From Flavobacteriaceae bacterium (GTDB lineage: Bacteria; Bacteroidota; Bacteroidia; Flavobacteriales; Flavobacteriaceae), in assembly GCA_018669795.1 (NCBI GenBank), contig JABHSQ010000020.1:62001-126000 (forward strand): a stretch of 64,000 nucleotides of DNA. Reading direction: 5' to 3'. The notes beneath the pieces were generated by a model. The model searched no databases and was not told where the DNA came from. It saw nothing but the letters and a program-made list of their open reading frames with translations. A program made the position numbers and the translations under genes. Shown one piece after another: positions 46,075 to 55,875 of the stretch (within the stretch, counting starts at the first letter, position 1; every line of letters begins with the position of its first letter).

Positions 46075-46653
46075 TTACTCTTTTTCTTCAAGATCATCAA
46101 TGTCCCAGGATAACATAAAATATTTAATTTTTGCTTCATCTGGAATATTCGTTACGTCAATTACTAGGTTTGGATTGTAACGAAAATTTTCAGGAAGCTC
46201 TTTTTTATCAATATTGATAAAAATATCACTGTCTTTTAAGAAAATAACCACGGTGCTTAATGTAGTTTCAATACTAGCGATTTCATAATTCTCTTTTATG
46301 TCTTTAAAAGTACTATTAATATTTAATCCTTTAACAGTTTTGTATCGATCATCAAAAAACTGAAAATTTTCTATTAATGCATCTGGATCATAATTATTCC
46401 TTGGGGATATAAGCAATAACTTTTTGCCGCTTTTTTCATAAATTTCTAATTCACCAAAAGACGATGATTGATTTTGTCTAGGGCTTAGTCTAACAATAGA
46501 ATGCATGGCGAAAATAGAATCTACTTGTTTTATTTTCATTCCGATGGTTAAATTACCCACCGCGTTATTTGAAATTAAAAATGGATCTTTTTCTTTAGCG
46601 CATTGAACAAACAAAAAAACCACTAGTCCTATAAAAAATATTTTTTTAATCAT
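46075..46653 (-). CDS. Lipoprotein of unknown function
   Basis: The 192-residue protein has a signal peptide with lipobox 'LFVQC' (Cys about residue 18) followed by 'AKEKD'. The mature part starts with 'NNAVGNLTIGMKIKQVDSIF', a pattern seen in small lipoproteins with SmpA/BLIP-like repeats where 'L.IGM....V' marks a strand-helix unit; a second such unit may start at 'GLNINSTFKDIKENY'. This resemblance is weak. It is divergent from queE and lies upstream of the methyltransferase operon with a 124-nt gap. Confidence 0.6.
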   Translation of the reverse strand: MIKKIFFIGLVVFLFVQCAKEKDPFLISNNAVGNLTIGMKIKQVDSIFAMHSIVRLSPRQNQSSSFGELEIYEKSGKKLLLISPRNNYDPDALIENFQFFDDRYKTVKGLNINSTFKDIKENYEIASIETTLSTVVIFLKDSDIFINIDKKELPENFRYNPNLVIDVTNIPDEAKIKYFMLSWDIDDLEEKE

Positions 46654-46679
46654 TTTATTCTATTATTTGATTTAGATAC

Positions 46680-46687
46680 CAAAACTA
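46680..46687 (-). promoter_or_regulatory. Putative -7 promoter box for the lipoprotein gene
   Basis: On the minus strand the site reads TAGTTTTG, an exact TAnnTTTG match, 26 nt before the start at 46653. A TTG lies 23 nt further upstream, at the long edge of normal spacing. Confidence 0.45.
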
Positions 46688-46824
46688 CTAAAATCGAATT
46701 TGTATTTTATCAATTATGATTAAATTATTAGGATGCTAATTTTTTCAATTTTTTTTTAATTATTTCTTATTGCAATTGCAAGAGTAATAAAAAAAATACC
46801 ATTAAAAATCTAGCTTTTAATTTC

Positions 46825-46832
46825 TACCTTTG
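46825..46832 (+). promoter_or_regulatory. -7 box 5 nt from queE start (predicted leaderless mRNA)
   Basis: TACCTTTG matches TAnnTTTG and ends 5 nt before the queE ATG, so the transcript should start at or beside the start codon. A 12-bp palindrome TTGCAATTGCAA lies at 46770-46781, about 55 nt upstream of the -7 box. Confidence 0.5.
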
Positions 46833-46837
46833 CTGCA

Positions 46838-47467
46838 ATGCAAAAAGAAATTAAAGAGTTAGTTCGTAAAGGTGAAATGCTTCCTTTAATGGAAGAGTTT
46901 TATACCATACAAGGAGAAGGTTATCATAAAGGCACAGCCGCTTATTTTGTAAGAATTGGTGGTTGCGATGTGGGTTGTCATTGGTGTGATGTTAAAGAAA
47001 GCTGGAATGCAGATCTGCATCCCCCAACAAATACACAACTTATTGCAGATAATGCCGCTACTTATTCTAATACAGTGGTGGTAACTGGAGGTGAGCCTTT
47101 AACTTGGGATATGAATCACTTAACTTCTTTGTTTAAAGAAAAAGAAATGCAAGTGCATATTGAAACTTCTGGAGCCTATAAGTTATCAGGCACTTGGGAT
47201 TGGATTTGCTTGTCTCCTAAAAAAATAAAACTTCCAAAAGAAAAAATATATCAAGTTGCTAATGAGCTTAAAATGATTATTTATAATAAGGCGGATTTTA
47301 AGTTTGCCGAAGAACAAGCAGCTAAAGTAAATGATCATTGTATTTTGTATTTGCAGCCAGAGTGGAGTAAGAGAGATCAGATGATTCCTGTAATTGTTGA
47401 CTACGTAATGAAAAACCCTAAATGGAAAGTTTCCTTGCAAACTCATAAATATCTAAATATACCATAA
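46838..47467 (+). CDS. queE: 7-carboxy-7-deazaguanine synthase
   Basis: QueE is a radical SAM enzyme that rearranges 6-carboxytetrahydropterin to the 7-deazaguanine core of queuosine. The 209-residue protein has 'MEEFYTIQGEGYHKGTAAYF', the CxxxCxxC cluster ligands in 'RIGGCDVGCHWCDVKESW' (about residues 43-55) and 'VVTGGEPLTWDM'. No queC, queD or queF is adjacent. The predicted leaderless transcript would leave no room for a preQ1 riboswitch. A shared terminator follows. Confidence 0.95.
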   Translation: MQKEIKELVRKGEMLPLMEEFYTIQGEGYHKGTAAYFVRIGGCDVGCHWCDVKESWNADLHPPTNTQLIADNAATYSNTVVVTGGEPLTWDMNHLTSLFKEKEMQVHIETSGAYKLSGTWDWICLSPKKIKLPKEKIYQVANELKMIIYNKADFKFAEEQAAKVNDHCILYLQPEWSKRDQMIPVIVDYVMKNPKWKVSLQTHKYLNIP

Positions 47468-47468
47468 A

Positions 47469-47498
47469 AAAAAGCCTTGGAAAATCAAGGCTTTTTTT
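47469..47498 (+). terminator. Bidirectional terminator between queE and the DUF2911 gene
   Basis: AAAAAGCCTTG and CAAGGCTTTTT pair over 11 bp with a 6-nt loop and have A/T flanks on both sides, placed between two convergent genes directly after the queE stop. Confidence 0.9.
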
Positions 47499-47516
47499 AG
47501 TTCAAAAAAGATAAAT

Positions 47517-48062
47517 TTATTTTGTGAATGGTACAGAAACTCTAAGGGTGTCCCATCCTATATGCATGATAATATTGCCATCTTCGCCATCAAGAACTAT
47601 CGAGAAAGCTTCTAAAGAATCACTAGCGTAAGTCGTTGGAACAGAAATGCGAGCTACATCATTTTTTTCATTATAATAATAAGATCCCCAGATGTTTAGG
47701 TCAGAATTTAAAATAATTGTCCATTCTTTTTCGCCTGGTATTGTTAATAAAGAATAGCTACCTGCTTTTATTTTTGTTCCGTTTAAGTTAAAATCTTTAT
47801 ATAAAACTAATTCAGGAGCTTCGTTGGCGCCAGTTCTCCAAACTTCTCCATTTGGCGCTAATTTACTTAACTCTCTGCCTTTTAGTTGAGGTCTACTGTA
47901 TATTACTTTCATTTGTTTGTTAGCTTCTTTGTAACTAGTTGGAAAAGCAGCTGTATCCATAGGGCTTTTGTCTAATTTACTAAATTTTTGTGCGTTTACT
48001 GAACTTACTATTGTTATTAATAATGCAAATAATAGTGTTGAGATAGTGTTACTTTTTTTCAT
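47517..48062 (-). CDS. DUF2911 domain protein, secreted
   Basis: The 181-residue protein has a signal peptide ending 'SVNAQ' at about residue 25 and then a DUF2911 domain, recognised by 'VIYSRPQLKGRELSKLAPNGEVWRTGANE' (in part), 'GTKIKAGSYSLLTIPGEKEWTIILN' (in part) and 'IHIGWDTLRVSVPF'-like ending ('HIGWDTLRVSVPFTK'). This family is common in Bacteroidota and its function is not known. It is probably periplasmic or surface-exposed. A TATTTTTA box lies 24 nt upstream of the start. Confidence 0.85.
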   Translation of the reverse strand: MKKSNTISTLLFALLITIVSSVNAQKFSKLDKSPMDTAAFPTSYKEANKQMKVIYSRPQLKGRELSKLAPNGEVWRTGANEAPELVLYKDFNLNGTKIKAGSYSLLTIPGEKEWTIILNSDLNIWGSYYYNEKNDVARISVPTTYASDSLEAFSIVLDGEDGNIIMHIGWDTLRVSVPFTK

Positions 48063-50398
<2,336 letters not shown>

Positions 50399-50443
50399 AA
50401 AGAATCAATATTGTTAAAGTATTTTTTTTACTTTAATATCTTT

Positions 50444-50482
50444 ATAAAGTCCTTCTTTTATTTTTTAAAAGAAGGACTTTAT
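50444..50482 (+). terminator. Probable terminator after gyrB
   Basis: ATAAAGTCCTTCTTTTA and TAAAAGAAGGACTTTAT form a perfect 17-bp stem with a loop of five Ts, 45 nt after the stop. The T-run following it is short (GTTTTTAC), so termination may be partial. Confidence 0.7.
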
Positions 50483-50523
50483 GTTTTTACTGTTTTCATA
50501 ACAAAATTTAAGCTATATAATTG

Positions 50524-50531
50524 TATTTTTG
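50524..50531 (+). promoter_or_regulatory. Putative -7 promoter box for mdh
   Basis: TATTTTTG matches TAnnTTTG, 59 nt before the mdh start; no clear -33 TTG. Confidence 0.45.
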
Positions 50532-50590
50532 CACCCTTCTATCAATAAGGTAGAATTTGATTAATAAATATAAAAAAAATATATAAAACT

Positions 50591-51517
50591 ATGAAAATTA
50601 CTATTGTAGGAGCAGGTGCGGTTGGTGCAAGTTGTGCTGAGTATATTGCTATCAAAGATTTTGCAAGCGAAGTTGTTATTTTAGATATCAAAGAAGGATT
50701 TGCGGAAGGAAAAGCTATGGATTTGATGCAAACAGCATCATTAAATAAATTTGATACAAAAATTGTTGGTGTTTCTAACGATTATTCGAAAACTGCAGGA
50801 AGTGATATCGTAGTTATTACAAGTGGTATTCCTAGAAAACCAGGAATGACACGTGAAGAATTAATAGGTATTAATGCCGGTATTGTAAAGTCAGTTTCTT
50901 CAAATTTAATTGAACATTCACCAAATACAATTATTATAGTAGTTAGTAATCCTATGGATACAATGACGTATTTAGTTCATAAAACTTCAGGTTTGCCAAA
51001 GCATCGAATTATCGGAATGGGTGGAGCTTTAGATAGTGCACGATTTAAATACAGATTGGCTGAAGCTTTAGAAGCGCCTATTAGTGATGTAGATGGTATG
51101 GTAATTGGCGGTCATAGTGATTTGGGTATGGTGCCTTTAACTAGAATGGCAACTAGAAACAGTGTACCAGTATCAAAATTTATTTCTGAAGAAAGATTAA
51201 ATCAGGTTATGGAGGATACTAAAGTTGGTGGTGGTACCTTAACTAAACTATTAGGAACTTCGGCTTGGTATGCTCCAGGAGCTGCAGTTTCAGCATTGGT
51301 GCAAGCCATTGCTTGTGACCAAAAGAAAATGTTTCCCTGTTCTATTTTGCTAGAAGGAGAATATGGATTAAATGATATTTGTATTGGTGTACCTGTTATT
51401 CTTGGACGTAATGGTATTGATAGTGTTGTTGAATTAGATTTAACCGATGCCGAAAAAGAACATATGTCAAGAAGCGCAGAAGGAGTTAGAAAAACGAATG
51501 GTTTATTAGCGTTCTAA
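50591..51517 (+). CDS. mdh: Malate dehydrogenase
   Basis: Malate dehydrogenase oxidises malate to oxaloacetate in the TCA cycle. The 308-residue protein is the LDH-like (tetrameric) type: NAD-binding 'ITIVGAGAVGASCAEYIA' at the N-terminus, Asp at the end of strand 2 ('VILDIKEG'), the substrate loop 'TSGIPRKPGMTREEL' with the conserved arginines, and the catalytic His in 'VIGGHSDLGMVPL'. It is monocistronic with its own terminator. Together with gltA at 34 kb it is the second TCA enzyme in the window. Confidence 0.97.
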   Translation: MKITIVGAGAVGASCAEYIAIKDFASEVVILDIKEGFAEGKAMDLMQTASLNKFDTKIVGVSNDYSKTAGSDIVVITSGIPRKPGMTREELIGINAGIVKSVSSNLIEHSPNTIIIVVSNPMDTMTYLVHKTSGLPKHRIIGMGGALDSARFKYRLAEALEAPISDVDGMVIGGHSDLGMVPLTRMATRNSVPVSKFISEERLNQVMEDTKVGGGTLTKLLGTSAWYAPGAAVSALVQAIACDQKKMFPCSILLEGEYGLNDICIGVPVILGRNGIDSVVELDLTDAEKEHMSRSAEGVRKTNGLLAF

Positions 51518-51544
51518 TATTCAACTCTTAAATAAGATTATTAA

Positions 51545-51576
51545 TAAAGACTGCAGAGATGCAGTCTTTATTTTTT
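51545..51576 (+). terminator. Terminator of mdh, fused to the next promoter box
   Basis: TAAAGACTGCA and TGCAGTCTTTA form an 11-bp perfect stem with a GAGA tetraloop, followed by six Ts. The last T begins the TATATTTG box of the next gene. Confidence 0.9.
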
Positions 51577-51583
51577 ATATTTG
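51576..51583 (+). promoter_or_regulatory. -7 box 4 nt from the next start (predicted leaderless mRNA)
   Basis: TATATTTG matches TAnnTTTG and ends 4 nt before the ATG at 51588. The -33 position falls in the mdh terminator stem and has no TTG. The layout repeats that at 35320. Confidence 0.45.
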
Positions 51584-51587
51584 GCAA

Positions 51588-52205
51588 ATGAAACCAAAAT
51601 GGTACTTAAGTATATTTGTATTAATTGTCGCTTTTTTAGGAGCTGGTCTTCAACAGTTTTCTGCACCTAATCAAGAAATTGTATTGCAGTTTGAAGATAA
51701 AGAGATTTCTTTAGTTAAAACTGAAAATGCAATTGCGAATATAAAAAAACAACTGCAGGACATTGGAGTTAAAAAGATACAAGTTTATAAAGGAGCTAAC
51801 GGAGTTTTAAAGATTTCTTATTTTAGTGAAATTGATGTTGTTTCTATAAAAAAAATATTTTCAAAAGAAAAGGCTTTAAAGCTGAGTTATTCCTTATTAG
51901 ATTTTGAAGAAGGATCTACCAAAATGCCTTCTAAAAATAAATCAAATACCTATCAACTTGATGTATTTGAAATTCAAAAGAGTAATGGAAATGAAGGAGA
52001 TTCAAATGGTTTAGTCGTAGAGTTATTACCTGAGCATGATCGCTATTTTAATCCTGATGTTTATTATTCTACTCTAGTGTATGAGCTTCGGTTTAAAAAC
52101 AAAATTGAAAAAGTAGCCTATATTATATATAGCAATAGATTCATTGAAATTGATAATTCTTCCTATAACACTCCAGAAGTTAGAGCGGGTCCAGTTCTTA
52201 TTTAA
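51588..52205 (+). CDS. Membrane-anchored protein of unknown function
   Basis: The 205-residue protein has an N-terminal hydrophobic segment of about 18 residues ('YLSIFVLIVAFLGAGLQQF') that would anchor it in the inner membrane or act as an uncleaved signal. The rest is soluble, with an alpha/beta start ('LQFEDKEISLVKTENAIANIKKQLQDIGVKKIQVY', in part), a Lys/Ser-rich linker near residues 105-125 and a terminal 'AGPVLI'. I do not recognise a family. It sits between mdh and secDF, both unrelated, and is predicted to be made from a leaderless mRNA. Confidence 0.65.
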   Translation: MKPKWYLSIFVLIVAFLGAGLQQFSAPNQEIVLQFEDKEISLVKTENAIANIKKQLQDIGVKKIQVYKGANGVLKISYFSEIDVVSIKKIFSKEKALKLSYSLLDFEEGSTKMPSKNKSNTYQLDVFEIQKSNGNEGDSNGLVVELLPEHDRYFNPDVYYSTLVYELRFKNKIEKVAYIIYSNRFIEIDNSSYNTPEVRAGPVLI

Positions 52206-52265
52206 TAACTCGAAGAGCTTTTATAAAGCTTAAAAAATAATCAGATTTAATATCATTAAAAATAA

Positions 52266-52296
52266 TTGTCAGATTATGCGGTAAATTCTATATTTG
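52266..52296 (+). promoter_or_regulatory. Promoter of secDF
   Basis: TTG at 52266-52268, a 20-nt spacer and TATATTTG at 52289-52296 fit the consensus. Transcription from here excludes the upstream ORF-track start at 52294 and supports ATG 52333. Confidence 0.75.
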
Positions 52297-52332
52297 CTCG
52301 TTTTAAAAAATTTGACACAAAAAAATAAAAGA

Positions 52333-55300
52333 ATGCAAAACAAAGGACTAATTAAAGTATTTGCAATAGTGTTTGGTTTGGTAAGTTTATACCAACTATC
52401 ATTTACCTATATCGCAAATAGTGTAGAGGATGAAGCAAAAACGTTTGCTAACGAAAAGTTTCCTGCTAATGAGCCAGAAAAAAGAAATTTAGCGGAAGCT
52501 AGTTATTTAGATTCTCTTGGAACTATTCCAGTGGTTTCCGTAGGTCCAATTATAATAGATTATAACACGGCTAAAGGAAAAGAACTTAATAAAGGTTTAG
52601 ATTTAAAAGGAGGTATTAATGTAATTCTTCAAGTATCGGTAAAAGATATCTTAAAAGGATTAGCAAACAATACAAAGGATACTGCTTTTAATCAAGCTTT
52701 AGATAATGCATTTATTCTTCAAAAAGAATCTCAAGATACTTATTTAGAGTCTTTCTTTATTGCTTTTGATGCACTTCCAGGAGAAAATTTATTAGCTTCT
52801 CCAGATATTTTCTTTAACAAAAATTTAGAAGATGATATCAATGCATCAATGACAAACAGTGATGTTTATCCTGTAATCGAACGTAAAATTGACGAATCTA
52901 TTACAGCTGCTTTTGAAGTATTAAGAAAACGTATCGATAAGTTTGGTGTTGCTCAGCCAAACATTCAGCGAATTGGAAAATCTGCACGTATTTTAGTAGA
53001 ACTACCAGGAGCTAAAGACGTAGAGCGTGTAAAAAAATTATTACAAAGTACTGCTCAGTTAGAGTTTTGGGGAGTTTATAAAATTGACGAATTACAAGGT
53101 TTTTTAGTTACAGCAGATTCGAAATTAGCTGAAATTTATAAAACTGATGAGCCAGAAATAGAAGAAGATGTTAAAGGTTCTACAGACACAGAAGCTAGTG
53201 TTGTTGATGATTTAATTGGAGGAGAAGATGTAAATGATTCTATTGCTGATGCATTAAAAGAAAGACCATTATTAAGTAAAATGCTGTATCCTGGACAAAC
53301 TGGAAGACCAGAATTAGGAACCTTTATGCTTAGAGATACTGCTGCAATAAATGGCTATTTAAAAATACCTCAAGTAAGATCATTACTTAGCGAAGATCAA
53401 CGTTATGCAAAATTTGTATGGGGAATTGCAACTGATAACAAAGAATTAGGAGAAGAAGTTATTACGCTTTACGCTATAAAATCGAATAGAGATAAAACAC
53501 CGCCATTGGCTGGAGGAGTTGTGGTAGATGCAATTCAAACATACGATCAATTAGGTAGAGTTGTTGTTAGTATGCAAATGAATGCAAGAGGATCAAGAGT
53601 TTGGGAACAAATGACGGGGGAAGCTTTTAACAATCAAACGCAAATCGCTATTGTATTAGATGATATTGTTTATTCTGCACCAGGGGTAACAAGTGGGCCA
53701 ATTGCAGGTGGTAGAAGTCAGATTTCTGGTGATTTTAATATTACTGAAGGTCAAGATTTAGCCAATGTTTTAAGAGCTGGTAAATTACCAGCTTCTGCTG
53801 AGATTATTCAAGGAGAGATAGTTGGACCAACATTAGGTCAAGAAGCTATTGATAGTGGGGTCTTCTCATTTGTGTTAGCACTAATCTTTGTATTGATTTG
53901 GATGGTATTATATTATGGTAAAGCAGGTGCTTTTGCAGATGTTGCCTTAGTAGTTAATATTATATTTATTTTTGGAATCCTAGCTGGATTAGGAGCGGTA
54001 TTAACACTTCCTGGAATTGCGGGTATTATATTAACGATTGGTATTTCGGTTGATGCGAACGTTCTTATTTTCGAGCGTATTAAAGAAGAACTTGCAAAAG
54101 GGAAAGCTCAAAAAGATGCGATTAGCGATGGATTTAATAATGCATTGTCATCAATTTTAGATGCGAATATTACAACAGGTTTAACTGGTTTTATATTGTT
54201 AATGTTTGGAACAGGACCCATCCAAGGTTTCGCAACTACTTTGTTAATAGGTATTGCAACGTCATTATTTACTGCAATTTTTATCACAAGATTATTTATT
54301 GATAGTTATATGAGAAATGGAAAGCCATTAACTTTTACAACGTCATTAACTAAAAATATTCTAACAAAAAACAATTTTGATTTTTTAAGAAGAAGAAAAA
54401 TTTCTTATGTATTTTCAGGCTTGTTAATTGCTATTAGTTTAGTTTCATTATTAACAGTTGGTTTAAATCAAGGTGTCGATTTTGTAGGTGGTAGAACTTA
54501 TACAGTACGTTTTGATAGAGATGTAAATTCAACACAAGTTGAAGCGGATTTAATTCAAGTATTTGGTTCTGCAGAAGCAAAAACATATGGGGGTAGTAAT
54601 CAATTAAAGATTACTACTAAATATAAAGTAGATGAAGCAGGGTCTGCCGTTGATGAAGAAATTGAACAAATGTTGTTCGAAGGTTTAAAACCTAACCTTC
54701 CTGATGGATTTACCTATGATCAATATATTGGTGATGCTGATAATAAACTTGCTGGTAGAATGGAATCTTATAAAGTAAGTCCAACTATTGCCGATGATAT
54801 TAAAAAAGCATCTTTCTGGGTAGTATTAGGATCTTTAGTAGTTGTATTCCTTTATATATTATTGCGTTTTAGAAGATGGCAATTTAGTTTAGGTGCCGTA
54901 GTTGCGGTTTTCCATGATGTATTAATTGTGTTGGGAATTTTTTCATTAACCTATAGGTTTATGCCTTTTAATATGGAGATTGGACAATCATTTATCGCTG
55001 CGATACTTACTGTAATTGGTTATTCGTTGAATGATACCGTGGTAGTATTCGATAGAATTCGTGAATACTTTAATGAACATCCATCTTGGAAAATGTCTAA
55101 AGTAATTGATAGTGCCTTAAATAGTACGTTAAGTCGTACATTAAATACTTCATTAACTACCTTAATAGTATTGCTTTCTATCTTTATATTTGGAGCAGAA
55201 TCTATTAGAGGATTGATTTTTGCATTAATAGTTGGTGTTTTAGTTGGTACTTATTCATCCTTATTTATAGCAACTCCTGTATTCTTTGATTCAGTTAAGA

Positions 55301-55353
55301 AAAAAGGAATCGATTTATCAGATAAAAAAGAAGAAGAAGAAGAAGTAAAATAA
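52333..55353 (+). CDS. secDF: Fused protein translocase subunit SecDF
   Basis: SecDF uses the proton gradient to pull exported proteins across the inner membrane. The 1006-residue protein (from ATG 52333, 'MQNKGLIKVFAIVFGLVSLY') is SecD and SecF joined. The SecD part has 'KGLDLKGGINVILQVS', a large periplasmic region, and 'LTIGISVDANVLIFERIKEEL' in the membrane part; the SecF part has 'GVDFVGGRTYTVRF' and 'SLNDTVVVFDRIREYF'. The fused form and the extended region between residues about 250 and 330 are typical of Bacteroidota. The ORF-track start (TTG at 52294) lies inside the promoter and is rejected. Confidence 0.97.
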   Translation: MQNKGLIKVFAIVFGLVSLYQLSFTYIANSVEDEAKTFANEKFPANEPEKRNLAEASYLDSLGTIPVVSVGPIIIDYNTAKGKELNKGLDLKGGINVILQVSVKDILKGLANNTKDTAFNQALDNAFILQKESQDTYLESFFIAFDALPGENLLASPDIFFNKNLEDDINASMTNSDVYPVIERKIDESITAAFEVLRKRIDKFGVAQPNIQRIGKSARILVELPGAKDVERVKKLLQSTAQLEFWGVYKIDELQGFLVTADSKLAEIYKTDEPEIEEDVKGSTDTEASVVDDLIGGEDVNDSIADALKERPLLSKMLYPGQTGRPELGTFMLRDTAAINGYLKIPQVRSLLSEDQRYAKFVWGIATDNKELGEEVITLYAIKSNRDKTPPLAGGVVVDAIQTYDQLGRVVVSMQMNARGSRVWEQMTGEAFNNQTQIAIVLDDIVYSAPGVTSGPIAGGRSQISGDFNITEGQDLANVLRAGKLPASAEIIQGEIVGPTLGQEAIDSGVFSFVLALIFVLIWMVLYYGKAGAFADVALVVNIIFIFGILAGLGAVLTLPGIAGIILTIGISVDANVLIFERIKEELAKGKAQKDAISDGFNNALSSILDANITTGLTGFILLMFGTGPIQGFATTLLIGIATSLFTAIFITRLFIDSYMRNGKPLTFTTSLTKNILTKNNFDFLRRRKISYVFSGLLIAISLVSLLTVGLNQGVDFVGGRTYTVRFDRDVNSTQVEADLIQVFGSAEAKTYGGSNQLKITTKYKVDEAGSAVDEEIEQMLFEGLKPNLPDGFTYDQYIGDADNKLAGRMESYKVSPTIADDIKKASFWVVLGSLVVVFLYILLRFRRWQFSLGAVVAVFHDVLIVLGIFSLTYRFMPFNMEIGQSFIAAILTVIGYSLNDTVVVFDRIREYFNEHPSWKMSKVIDSALNSTLSRTLNTSLTTLIVLLSIFIFGAESIRGLIFALIVGVLVGTYSSLFIATPVFFDSVKKKGIDLSDKKEEEEEVK

Positions 55354-55414
55354 TTGACTTCTTTGACCTAACTCGTCCTAAATAATCGATACAGATTATT
55401 AGAAAAAATAATTA

Positions 55415-55447
55415 AACACTTCCAAAAAAATTTTGGAAGTGTTTTTT
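55415..55447 (+). terminator. Terminator of secDF
   Basis: AACACTTCCAAAA and TTTTGGAAGTGTT form a perfect 13-bp stem with an AAA loop, followed by Ts, 61 nt after the stop. Confidence 0.9.
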
Positions 55448-55809
55448 CTTTTATAGGTGCTCACTGTTGTTTTATTTTTTTTGTTTATTTGATTTGGTTT
55501 CAACATATAATTTGAATAATATGGTCGTCTATTTTTGTAAGACATCTTCACCCAATTTATTGAACAAGTTGTAATTTAAAAGACATGGAATAGTCATTTT
55601 GAGTATTGCTAGTGTGAAAAAAGCATTTTGTAAATGGATAAATCTATAAATGCATCCTATGTTAGAGAAGAAAAATGATTGTATTTATTAAGAGCTTCTA
55701 TAGCGCACTTCAATCATTAACGATGCAGATACTGAGATTTTATTAATAAAGTTATTGATACGTATAAATAAGGCCTTATGTGTTAGGGATTACTAGAATA
55801 GTTTATGCT

Positions 55810-55862
55810 TAAAATAGTTAAAAATCCTGTTATAAATTATAACAGGATTTTTAACTATTTTA
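55810..55862 (-). terminator. 25-bp perfect inverted repeat after rho
   Basis: A perfect stem of about 25 bp with a 3-nt loop (core AAAATCCTGTTATA / TATAACAGGATTTT) lies 14 nt downstream of the rho stop. It works as a terminator-like hairpin in either direction, with internal A and T runs rather than a tail. The unusual length is noted in the findings. Confidence 0.7.
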
Positions 55863-55875
55863 GAATACGTATTCT

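Larger units (their letters stand above)
55354..55875. other. Long gene-free stretch between secDF and rho
   Basis: This 522-nt region holds the secDF terminator, about 360 nt of AT-rich sequence with no ORF over 30 codons, and the 25-bp inverted repeat next to rho. The middle has short coding-like fragments in shifting frames (MDKSINASYVREEK near 55633; SIINDADTEILLIKLL near 55714), which may be remains of a decayed gene or chance. No tRNA or known RNA is apparent. Confidence 0.5.

Noticed and set aside
52294-52332. 13-residue N-terminal extension of SecDF
   Set aside because: The extension begins inside the TATATTTG promoter box, so it cannot be in the mRNA.
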